From positions 2,604,001 through 2,668,000 of the forward strand of contig NC_070561.1 of NCBI RefSeq assembly GCF_026914185.1: 64,000 nt of DNA, given 5' to 3'. Positions 33,079 to 42,929 of the stretch are shown piece after piece (the stretch's first letter is position 1; each line of letters starts with the position of its first letter). Source of the stretch: Puccinia triticina. Its lineage: Eukaryota > Basidiomycota > Pucciniomycetes > Pucciniales > Pucciniaceae. Position numbers and translations under genes: made by a program. The notes below the pieces were generated by a model. It did not search any database, was not told where the DNA came from, and saw nothing but the letters and a program-made list of their open reading frames with translations.

Positions 33079-34116
33079 TTACTTCGAGTTCTCGAAACGA
33101 TCGATCAGTTTCTCGATCCAGAGGGGAACGAAGGTAAACATTTCGTTCCGAAAGTGATGATAATAGAGGGTATGAAAGAGATCGAGCTGGCCGAACTGGA
33201 TAAGTCTCCGGAACATGATGCCGTAGGAGTCGATGAGTCCGTTGCCATACAACTCTATCCCCTCCTTCTTCTTGCTACCGGGGGAGGAGCTGTGGGCGAG
33301 TTCGGCGCGCATGACCTTGAACACTTGCATCCCGCTCTCGAATTGGCGGGTAGAGAAGAGCGCATTGAGCAGCGCGTTGTACACCACTTGGTTCAGCTTC
33401 CCGCGTTCCTTCAGCCGTCCAATCAGCTCCGTCGCCCGCACTAGCTTCCGCCCCTCTCCTTCCGCCCCATGCGTGCCGCCGCCGCCTGCTGATGATGATG
33501 GCTGGTGGAAGCCGTCCGTGCGCGCTTCGTATTCTTGGATGTGCGCTCGCAGGAACCCTTGGATCAAGGCCGTGTATGTGATGTCCGTCGTCGCTCTACC
33601 ATACATCCATGAACAAAATGAGAATCATCGAGTGCTAGAGAAAGAGAGAAAGGGGAAGACTTACATGCCTCTTTCTTCGATCTCTTCGAGCAATTTGTCG
33701 GCCACTTCGACGTCTTCGATCTTCCCGCTGCGACAGAGGTGATGGATGATCGAGCCGTAAGTGATCGCATTAGGTTCGACGCCAGCAAGCTCCATCATGG
33801 CGAGGAGCTTCTGGATGGTGTGCTGGCCACTGCCGAGCTTAAGGAGGATGTTGAGAAGGATGGTGAAGCTGACGACGTCGGGCTTGACGTGTTGGTCCTC
33901 GAACCGTTTGAGATGGGCGAGCACATGGTCGAGGATGGGGTGTTGGAGCCGGGAATGGTAGTTGAGGAAGTGGTTGAGGGTGGTGGTGTTCGGGACGAGC
34001 CGGTCGGAAAGGGCCTCCAGCAGGCTCTCGGCGCGCTCGAGCATCTGGTGTCTCAAAAGAGCGGAGACGATGGAGTTGATTGCGTCAATCGGGAGCTTGC
34101 TGCCCTTCTTGCGACC

Positions 34117-34152
<36 letters not shown>

Positions 34153-35640
34153 CGAGCCGCCCGGTTTGCCTCCCGGAGCAGCAGAGTGGACGAGCAGCTC
34201 GTCGATCGCCGCGAGTGCGCCGTCCAGGTCGCTCCCGATACAGCCGCTGATCTGGATGCAGCGCATCGTGAAGTCCAGCTCCAGCCCGTCCTCCGCCTCC
34301 ATCCGGCGCACAAACTCCTTCATCAGGGCGCCCGCCTGGCTTTGTTTCGTCACGCCCCGCAGAACCGCCGACCAGAGGTACCGGGACATCCCGCCGAGCC
34401 GCCTGGAAAAGCCGATCAGCTGCTCGACTTGCTCGATCATCCCGTTCTCCGCGAATCCCGTCAACAGGGTCCCGACCACTTTCTGTGTCAGGATGATTTC
34501 CCGTTTTTGGGATGGTTTCTTCTTGGGATCTTCTGAGGAGGAGGGTGTGGTGGTGGTGGTGGTGGTGGGCTGCGGAGTCCAGTCGACAGGCAACCAGCCG
34601 GGCACGCCCTCTGCGCCCTTGACAGCCTCCTGGATCCGCTGCGAGAGATCGAGACAGTACTGGAGGGAATGGGGGTGCTGCGCGAGGAAGTTGCGGCGGA
34701 TGAGATGGACGATCCGTTCGTCCTGCTCGACGAGCCAGTCGGCATGCTCGGGCTCGTCCTCTGCGGGCCGACGCCAGAGAAGGCCGAGCTCGACGGCGCG
34801 GAGGAAGAAGCGGGCGCGGGCGGGCTGGGGCAGTCGGTCGAGCGGGAGCCGGTCGGCAGGCCGGACGCGGGACCAGATCCGGTCGACCAACGAGCCGACC
34901 AGGCGGCCCAGAGGCGGGCCCTCGTTCAGGGTGGATGAGACGACGACCAGTGCGGTGAAGAAGCCTTCGTCCAGGCCGATCGTCGGTGGCGGCTGGCTGG
35001 GATCCGCTGGGCCGTGCCTCCGATCGACGATCTCCAGGATGCCCGTCCAGACCCCGGCCAGCCGGTCGTAGTTCCCCCGCCGGATCTCTTCCCACGCCCA
35101 CTCGCCGACACTGGCCATCCGGGGTCGGAGCGCGCAGTGGATGATGACCTGCTTGGAGGCCTCCCAGACTGCCGCGCGGTGCTGGTGCTCGCTGTTTTCG
35201 GAGAGGCTGAGCTTCTGGCGGACGATGCTCAGGAGGGCTTCCATGACCTGGCGGGACTGGGCGAACTCGAGGCCGGTTTCGAGGAGCAGGATCTGGTTGA
35301 AGCCTTTGGTGACCGCGGAGAGGAAGGGCTCCTGCGGCTGCGGGGCGACGGCTGGATGGAGGGCGGGCTGGGCGGAGTGGATGGCCAGGCCTCGGTGGAG
35401 GTAGACGAGTGCGGCATTGTGGAAGGATGCGATGGCCCGGCTGAGTTTGGGGGGGGCGTCGGCCGGATGGGCGGGATATCGGATCGGCTGCTGCTGGTGT
35501 TCCGGGGGCTGCTGGCTGTGTGTTGGGAACAGGAGCGGGTCGGCTGTTCTGCTGCCTGGCTGGTGGGGTTGTTGTTGGTGGTAGGGTGGGATGTTCTGGC
35601 GGAACCAGTGCTGGGCTGCTGCTGGTCGGAGGGCCCTCAT
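33079..35640 (-). CDS. Pentatricopeptide-repeat (PPR) protein
   Basis: Two exons, 33665-35640 and 33079-33595, are joined by a GTAAGT...GTAG intron that restores the motif ERGIATTDITYTALIQGFL; the product has about 830 residues. Tandem PPR motifs are clear in the C-terminal part: PDVVSFTILLNILLKLG, VEPNAITYGSIIHHLCRSG, TDITYTALIQGFLRAH and LNQVVYNALLNALFSTR. The N-terminal 60 residues are Arg/Gln/Pro-rich and lack acidic residues, which suits a mitochondrial presequence. Fungal PPR proteins bind specific organellar RNAs to stabilise, process or help translate them; the RNA target cannot be told. A Ser/Gly run (about residue 500) comes from a trinucleotide repeat, and a Thr run from a second. 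The gene is unusually GC-rich, which causes long open frames on the opposite strand. Confidence 0.88.
34114..34152. repeat. ACC/ACT trinucleotide repeat inside the PPR gene
   Basis: About 13 triplets encode the Ser/Gly homopolymer run on the minus strand; likely length-variable between strains. Confidence 0.8.
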
Positions 35641-36870
35641 CTTCTGGGGCGCCCTCCTGCTGCTGCTGCCCCGGGCTTAGTCCCTACGGGGGCGGGCTCG
35701 GGGGCCCAGACGACACAGGCGGACCCGCGGCCGGAGGACAGCCAAACTTCCTGGCCCCGGCGGCAAGCATTCCTTCCCCATGCTCCTGTAGTGATGCTCC
35801 TCTCAGCTTCCTTTCTGCTGAGATCACAGATAAATATGTGACCTTCCCCTCCATTAAGAGTGCACCAGAAGATCCCATCCCTATGTTAGCTCCCCCTCCA
35901 TGTGTATCCCTGCCGTAAAAACAGCCCAGATGGGCACCTTGTTGTATCTAAGTATGTCATAGATGTCTCCTTCCTTGCTGTTTTTAGGAATATAAGATAT
36001 ATCCCAATATTTTAGTCAGCATGCCATTGCCTGTGAGACCCCAGCCATGCAACCTATTTTCAGCCCAGTGCTCCCATCCACCATGTCACAGCGTTGGCCC
36101 CAGGACAATGCACAGATGCCACCCCAGTCAGGATCATGGGGCCCAACCTGACCAATTTATAGCCTCACGGTGGCCACAAGGCCCCTCAAGGCATGTCATC
36201 CCGCTGACCCCAGTGGCCGGAGCCTGCCCTCCTCACACCCGTCTCCCTTGCGTTGCAGTAGGCGCCATGACACCACCCTCAAGAACAATCTCCCAAGGAG
36301 GTCAGCATGGATGGCCGTCGGAGGTCCAGCCCTTGCATCATGAGGTTGCCACCCCTGCGCCTTGGTCAGGTTGGCGCCACCAGATACAGGTGCAGGGCAT
36401 GGCTACATGACGTCCTGGCGGTGTGTGGCAGAACGGCGCCATCTGGGAGTACAGCCACTGCAGGGCCCTGCTGGCGTCTGGATGGCCGCCCTGCTGGCAT
36501 CCCAGTTGCCCCGCTGTGTACCAACGGGTACCCGGCGGCATTCCTTAACGTAGATACAAGCAAATTTATTGTGTTTATTGTACCAAGAAATACATGTATT
36601 GTAAGGGTTGGGAGATCCTTTACTGTTTTGAGGCATTGAGGCCTTGGAGCAGTTCTAGACACAATCTTGGGGCTTTATTTCATAGAGATAGCTCAGTGAG
36701 AGAGGGATCAGTCTGGAGTCTCTCTACATACAAGATGGATCATAGAGGAAGGAGGCAAAAGGGAATGAGAAGCTTACCTACCTCAGTGAGACTCAGAGAG
36801 GGATCAGTTGGGGGTCTCTACTGAGCTAGGCCGGGAGCAAGGAAGTGTGGACTATGTAGATGAGAGCTTA
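35641..36870. other. Intergenic, no gene recognised
   Basis: The PPR promoter region should be at the left. Between 36,650 and 36,840 the phrase CTCAGTGAGAGAGGGATCAG(T) recurs twice, about 120 bp apart. No protein is recognised. Confidence 0.4.
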
Positions 36871-37215
36871 GAGCATCCGCATCCGTTGCTAGATTAGCCT
36901 GGGCTAAAATAGCTTGGATTACAATTGGCCATCCGCATGGGTGGGGATTAGTGGGTCCAAGCTGTTGGAGGTTATGTGCTTAGGTGCCTATATGTTATGT
37001 GTTTGGCACCTAAACACATAAAGTTCATGCTTACAGGCATGATGCATATTCAATTTGAGATTAGTCCCAGGATTAGTGGGGTCTACATTTAGACCCCACT
37101 AGCTCCAAACAGAGCTCTGGGTCAAGTTGATCCCCGGTTGATCCAACCTGATGCGGGTGCAGGGTCAAACTAAGCGCCCTAATCCAGGCTAACTTAGCAC
37201 CCGGTGCGGATGGTC
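36871..37215. mobile_element. 345-bp PIF/Harbinger-like MITE
   Basis: Left end GAGCATCCGCATCCGTTGCT and inverted right end GACCATCCGCACCGGGTGCT continue to match for about 30 bases (TTAGCCTGG). A 3-bp TTA duplication is present at 36,868-36,870 and 37,216-37,218. A third internal GGCCATCCGCATGGGTG shows the end motif again. No coding capacity. Confidence 0.72.
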
Positions 37216-37320
37216 TTATAGAATCAAGGGATAGTCTTGTGTAACCTTGTGAAACCCAAGAGGAGCTCAGGGCTTCACATGTAGACATATATAGACATAC
37301 TCTGCCCACCCTTCATCATC

Positions 37321-38440
37321 AAGCTTAACTAAGCCACTCGTGGTGAGCGGGTCTGGGCAGCAGCCCAGTTTCACCAGAGAGGCTTATGAACTAAAACACA
37401 AAGCTCGCGTGAGCCAAGCGTGATATAGAGGCCACTCTTTCTCTCCTGGTTTCTATGCCACTCATCAGAATTTTTTCTTTTTTTGTCTATCTGACAGCTT
37501 ACCATCTTCTTGATTTTTCAGTATTTTTTTTATTGCTGTACTCTCACCCCTTCACATTTGAAACTTGACAACAAGAAGTAGTATGACTGCGCATGGTCCT
37601 TGTCATATGATGCGCAAGCCAAATCCAAGTTTGAAATCATGAACTTCAATAATTTATTTCCAGTAGAAACAATCAAGATTTTGCACTAAGAAATAATGAA
37701 AAATCCAGAACATGTAGAACTATGATGTATCAAAAGCTAGAAAGATTATGTTGAGTGTTGAGAGTGTGGTGATGCAAACAAGGCTGCTCCCAGCCAAACC
37801 TTGGAATTGGCTCACGCAAGAGAAGTGTTTTGGTTATGGGATTCAAAGTTGGCCACGCATGACTTGCATGTACTTTTGCAAGTTGGTGTTCAAGGCTTTT
37901 CTTGAGCACCAACACTCAAAAAACTATTCAAGAAGCTTTGGGGGGTGTAGTGCAATGTGACTTGCATGAACTTTTGCAACTTGGTGTTCAAGAATAAACT
38001 TGAACACCGACTTGCAAAAGTGCATGCAAGTAGCACCTGGCCAACTTTGAATAGTATGCAAGGCCCTCCCTCCGGTCGGGGTCGCTTCACGACCAGCCAA
38101 ATGCTGCACGCCCGCACGCAGGCTGGGACTTGTGTTAAGGTCGCTTCATCATCTCTTCGATGTTTTTATCTGCTTTAAGAAATGTGCCGTTTTCAAAGTA
38201 AGAGTCAATGAATACATGTCACATGGCTGGATGCGCGAGATGAAAGCCAGGAGGTCCTGAAACCTTGAAGAATTGGAATACATGTAGGATCTTTTATATA
38301 TAATAAGGTGTATAATAAAAAATGCACATTTTTCAGTACAGATGATCACCCCGGACTTCGGGCTTTGGGAGCAAGCCTCTCTGTGAGACAGAGACCCTGC
38401 GGGTGCCTTTCGCGCTCTCACCGAGAGGCTTGTGTTAGGC
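37321..38440. repeat. Cluster of degenerate inverted-repeat elements
   Basis: At 37,322-37,390 the phrase CTTAACTAAGCCACTCGTGG...AGAGAGGCTTATGA is the complement of one at 18,061-18,125. At 37,530-38,145 is the inverted copy of the 15.1-15.6 kb repeat, with an internal TTGCAAGTTGGTGTTCAAG phrase repeated three times. At 38,368-38,437 is a copy of the AGCCTCTCTGTGAGACAGAG segment seen at 26.2 kb. These look like stacked remnants of one or two non-autonomous families. Confidence 0.55.
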
Positions 38441-38452
38441 TTGACCTCTGTA

Positions 38453-39009
38453 CTATTTCTTCTTTTTCCCTTTCTTCTTTTTGGATCCAGGGGGCTGTTT
38501 GGCGGCTTCCTTAGCAGAAGTGGATGGACCAAGCGAACCAAGATCTTTGGGCTTGTTATCCGTCGTGGTCTTGTCGGTAACCTCGGGCTCGTTGGTGGCC
38601 TTCACGTTTTGCATCTGCTGTATCGTTGCCCGGGTCATGAGCTCAAATCGGTTTAAGTAGACCGCCGATCGAGTCTTGAACTTGATACACTGTTATATTT
38701 TAAGGTCAGGAATCGATTGGTAGACACTTGTTGATAAGCGTCTTGGAAGAGACTCACTTTATTATCGTCTGTTACCTTGAGTATTAGCAGGCCCAGACTG
38801 TGACGCCATTTCGTGCAATATCGGGTCTGCCATCGAGCATAGTCAGTGTGTAAGCCCCATCAATCAGGATCGTATGTGTATGACGGGCTTGTTCGATCCG
38901 CTGACGGATCCGCTGACGACTGCTATGATGGACGTACCGTTACAGGCGATGACTCGTATAGTTTGTTGCATTCGGACACAAAGCTGTCCCAGCTCCGGTA
39001 GTAAACCAT
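38453..39009 (-). CDS. SRP9: Signal recognition particle 9 kDa subunit (SRP9)
   Basis: Three exons (38938-39009, 38758-38826, 38453-38689) with phase-0 GT-AG introns encode 125 residues. The start MVYYRSWDSFVSECNKLYES corresponds to the SRP9 N-terminal helix. TRYCTKWRHSLGLLILKVTDD follows as the beta strands, with the family motif KVTDD, and CIKFKTRSAVYLNRFELM completes the fold. SRP9 pairs with SRP14 to bind the Alu domain of SRP RNA and slow translation while ribosomes dock at the ER. The C-terminal 50 residues after the fold are low complexity and end in a Lys-rich block (GSKKKKGKKKK), longer than in animals. A DNA transposon with a 9-bp duplication lies only 130 bp upstream of the start, so it occupies the promoter. 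Confidence 0.88.
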
Positions 39010-39149
39010 CGATCGTTGGTGAAAGGATCTTGATGAAGCCTTGTCTTCTTCAGCACCAAGAAACGAACAAGTCCGAACTTGCATAGTCCCTCGAGACTTC
39101 GGGCCCCCGGGGGGTAGGCTGAACTCGGGAAGCGAGGGGCCTGTACCAT

Positions 39150-39728
39150 CGAACTTAACTAAAGTCCCTCTCTCGCCTGAGGCTTTGCCGGAGGGACTTG
39201 TGACTTATCAGGAATTCTCGCGTGAGAGAACCGGGTATTTCAGCCCTCATTTCGTTACATCCGCCATATCTCATGTAATTCTCAACCATCATTCACAAGA
39301 CCAACTTTTTATACATTGCATACTTTTTCTTATATTTTACACATTTTTCAGATTGTCTATTTCTTAACTCAAAGTTTTTAAACATTTGATTGAGAAAAAA
39401 ATAATTCAATAAAAGTACAGCGCTTTGGCTGAGCGCGCTCGGACCTTTTCTGTGTGATCCGGTCAATTTCTTCAAAAATGAGACTTTTCAAAAAATAAAA
39501 GAGGGATGAAGATTGAGGCAAGGGAGTCTAAAATTATATGAGAAGGAGGGGCAGATGCAGGTGTACCATCCACCAAAATCTTAGAAGGTTTACAATGGTC
39601 AGAAACAAGTTCTGGTGGTTCAAAGGAAATCACCACCAAAACGAAAATATCTCTCATGCAAGAATCCCTGATTAGTCATAAGTCCCTCCGGCAAAGCCTC
39701 AGGCAAAAGAGGGACTTAGTTAAGTTTG
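39150..39728. mobile_element. 579-bp Mutator-like MITE in the SRP9 promoter
   Basis: About 65 bp at each end are inverted copies: left CGAACTTAACTAAAGTCCCT through CCTGAGGCTTTGCCGGAGGG, right the complement with few mismatches. A perfect 9-bp direct repeat CTGTACCAT flanks it at 39,141-39,149 and 39,729-39,737. Nine-base duplications with long inverted ends indicate a Mutator-like origin (inference). The interior is AT-rich and non-coding. Confidence 0.82.
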
Positions 39729-39914
39729 CTGTACCATAGATTTCTGCGGATTCACACCTTGGATTCCGAGCTGCCAAAAATACCGGTTCGTCAAGATTAT
39801 TTTCCCTGCACGGTTTCCCCAAGCTGCTCCAAAAGGCGTATTTACCATGGGACCGCGGATTCATCAACAACTCCTTGATCACCGGTACTGACCGGTACAC
39901 ACCAGCCATCGGGA

Positions 39915-41110
39915 ACGTATTCCCCTCAATGGCAAGTCTGTTTGGTCATTGAGGGCTCCCTTTGATGGGCTGTCCTCTTGGTCATTGAGATGAGTATACA
40001 CTCCTCAAGATGATCGGTTTGTTCCGGTCATCGAGAGGAGTATGGACTCCTTAAGATGACCGGAACAAACCGGTCATTGGGAGGAGTATAGTACATCAAG
40101 CGCGTCTGGGCACATGCCCCAGTCCCGCGCGGCCGAGCGCCACTGGGGGTTTGGGGGGTGCCCAGAGGGCTTGATCGGGGAGGTCGGGCAGGCGGCAGAT
40201 CTTGGCACATGTCCAAGTCTGGCTTGGCCGACCCCAAGCTCTGGGCCAATGGGATCACCGCGATAACATATCTAGACTGATGTGTGTACCGGCCATCGGA
40301 TGTGTCAATACACTGCTAGTCTTGGGGAGGAGAGCCCCCATCAAGGAGAGAACTACCCCTCCTCAATGGTTGGTCTGCAAACCGGTCATCAAGAGGGAGA
40401 GACGACTCCCAGCTTCTTGGTGGTCAATACCTGTATCGGTCATCAAGAAGGGAAAGTCTTGATGACCGGTCTGTAGACCGACCATTGAGGAGTGAAACTT
40501 CTCTCCTCGATGGCCGGCATCTTTGGCAGGTGTGGCACCCTCGCTTGGCCTTGGCCCAGGGGGGCTTTGTGCCGAACCCCGCCAACTTGGCCATGTGCCA
40601 AGCGGGGGTTTTGGGTGTGTCACACACACTTTGGGCTTGGCCAAGCGGGCTTGGGCTTTTCACCCCCAAACTTGTGCATGTGCCCAGACAGGCTTTATGC
40701 ACTATATGTACTCCTCTAGATGGCCAGAATGAACCGGTCATTGGGAGGAGTGCATACTCCCTTGATGATCGGAACGAACCGGTCATCAATCTACTCCTCA
40801 AGATGACTGGTTTGTTCCGGTCGTTTTGAGGAGTACATCTTTCTCTTGATGACCGGTTTGTTCCGGATCTTGGGGAGTACATACTCCTCTTGATGACCAG
40901 AACAAACGGGTCATCTCGAGAAGTACATCTTCTTCTCGATGACCAGAACAAACCGGTCATCAAGAATGTGGCGAGTGGCTAGTGATGCCCGGTACAGACA
41001 GGGCATCAACGGAGGTGTGGACTCTTATCAATCACTGGTCTCCACCAGCCATTGAGAGTGTAGAACCTACTGACCAGCCATCGGTGGAGGGTGTATGCAC
41101 TCCACTCAAT
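39915..41110. repeat. Hairpin minisatellite, locus 2 (largest array)
   Basis: Many units of the type GATGACCGGTTTGTTCCGGT / CATCGAGAGGAGTA alternate in both orientations, interrupted by a CCAAG/CTTGG-rich segment at 40,100-40,260 and a related one at 40,520-40,700 (GCTTGGCC, GGCCAAGC). The result is a dense set of overlapping hairpins. No protein is encoded; long open frames on both strands are a by-product of the repeat. Confidence 0.75.
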
Positions 41111-41429
41111 GACTGGCTTTGGCCGGCCATCAAGGGTGTAGTGAGCTGCTCTCGATGGCGGGTACTCACTCCATGGGTAGGGGGGGGGGGCGATACAAGG
41201 ATGTGCTGTGTATCTGATGGTGCGGGTGAGGGAAAGGCTGGGGAAGGCGTACATAATCCAAGGTGAAAAAAATAGGTCCGACCTAATTTTCCAATCTGAG
41301 GAAAACAGACCAAGACCATTTTCCTTGGATTACATAAATACTTGTGAAAAATTCAAAAAGTACATCTTTTTCCTTACCTTTTTCCCATCAGATTGGTATT
41401 TTTAATACTAATATATTTTTGTGTTTCTG

Positions 41430-41946
41430 ATTGTGTACAGTGTCCACCAACTTTGACACCCTAACCCCAGAACTTCAATCCCTTGGAGTTACGGACAAAA
41501 ACACGCAACCCCATGAGATTAGAGAGGAAACCACTGATACTAATCAGCGCCCAGATTCCCCAGCTGTTTCCGATAAATCTTCAGGTAAATTTATACAAGG
41601 ATAAACTCAAAGTAGAAGGCAAGATTTCCTACTGAGCACATTTATTTCCATTATGTCTCCCCCATCTCTCAGATCTTGAGGTTATAATGGAAGTAACCAT
41701 AAATCAGACCCAGGCAGAGGATTTCCACCTGCGTCAGTTCTTCCTCAAGCTAAACAACCTGTAGCAGACAAAATCATTTATGCTACAAAGAAAGGAAAAA
41801 TTAAAAATGTATCTTCTACTAATAGTCTTGACGTAAGAGAATTTCAAGCGCTATTATTACAGGATGAAAGGCTACAAGAAGTGGCTCAAGGACGTTGTGG
41901 TAGACGGAAAAGTGGAAAAATAAAAAGTTTTTTCTATGCCACATAG
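41430..41946 (+). pseudogene. Retrotransposon-like coding remnant
   Basis: An intron-like gap (GTAAAT 41,586 to CTCTCAG 41,673) separates SVSTNFDTLTPELQSLG from a second open stretch. The second reads ADKIIYATKKGKIKNVSS then FQALLLQDERLQEVAQGRCG and ends just before the LTR-like region. The style resembles the Ty3/gypsy family at 42.9-44.4 and 56-58 kb, but I do not recognise a domain. It could also be a captured host gene fragment. Confidence 0.35.
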
Positions 41947-41989
41947 TTACTCATACTAGGCCTCAAGATACCATCAAATGGACCCCAGA

Positions 41990-42720
41990 AATGAATTCTA
42001 CGGCCAATTTCACCCCTAGTCACCACTGGAAGCACCCCTGGACCCCCTCTAGTGTGGAAGTTACACCTCATGGACACATATCACACGGCCAGCCCCAGTA
42101 ACCCAGCTGTCACCTGCCTCAACCCAAGTTCACAGTAGTACACTTATACATATCACAGGATACAAACATACATCTCCCTGTCAGGCTACACTCATTACAT
42201 AAACTACATACACTCCTTTATATACATAGTATGACATCATTTACACTGTTTCTGCAGCCTCAGACTTTGTGTATACACTAATTCCCCCTGTATGACAGCT
42301 CATGCAGTCTACTGTCACCTCATGCATGTGTTAGAATTTTCTGTTGTATATTCTGAAATCATGTATGCACCCCTGGCATATTTAGAATGTTCTGTTGTAT
42401 ATTCTGACACCATTCATGCGCCCCTGAGGGGTTATGACATCATTTGTATCTACTCCCACCAGCTAAAATCCCTCACCCTGTTGTCTAGATTAGCTGAAAC
42501 CCTAACCCACAAGCCCCCTCTGGGGCTCCCCTTTTGTCTATAAAAGGAGCTCTCTCCACCCCCAGTGGTCTGCTCCCCAGTTCCTCACCCAGAACTCACA
42601 AGTCACCCAACACTCATCCACACTCAAATCCTAAAACCCTTATAACAATAAATCAACCCTTATAACAACAATTCAACCCTTATAACAAAGTAATTAAAAC
42701 ACTTACACGTTGCCAGTCAA
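41990..42720 (+). repeat. Probable LTR or LTR remnant
   Basis: The region is non-coding, has ACAT/CATAC-rich sequence, a TATAAAAG box at 42,539 and AATAAA sites plus a TTATAACAAYAATTCAACCC triple repeat at 42,640-42,690. It is followed by a gag-like frame from 42,930. That order (promoter, poly(A) signal, gag) fits an LTR; a second copy to fix its ends is not in the window. Confidence 0.45.
42539..42546 (+). promoter_or_regulatory. TATA box in the LTR-like region
   Basis: TATAAAAG preceded by TTTTGTC; it lies about 390 bp upstream of the gag-like frame. Confidence 0.5.
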
Positions 42721-42929
42721 ACAGATTTCATCTGGAACAGACCAGACCTATCACTTGATAAAACTTGCCAAGCTGAGCTTGGTGGGTCTTGTTGACTGAT
42801 AACAGAAGGGCAGAGCTTGCAACTCCACCATACCCTTCACCATTCAGCAAAAGGGTTCCATTACCACTTTTGAGTCTTACAACGTGCGCAATCACAGCAG
42901 CCACACGGCAATGAAGCACATCTCAAGTA

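Noticed and set aside
33739..35841. Long plus-strand open frames (for example 33,739-34,536, 33,962-35,071 and 35,014-35,841)
   Set aside because: They are antisense shadows of the GC-rich PPR gene; the minus strand has the clear PPR motifs and a valid intron.
40424..40963. Open frames within the hairpin minisatellite
   Set aside because: Low-complexity translation of the repeat on both strands; no protein character.
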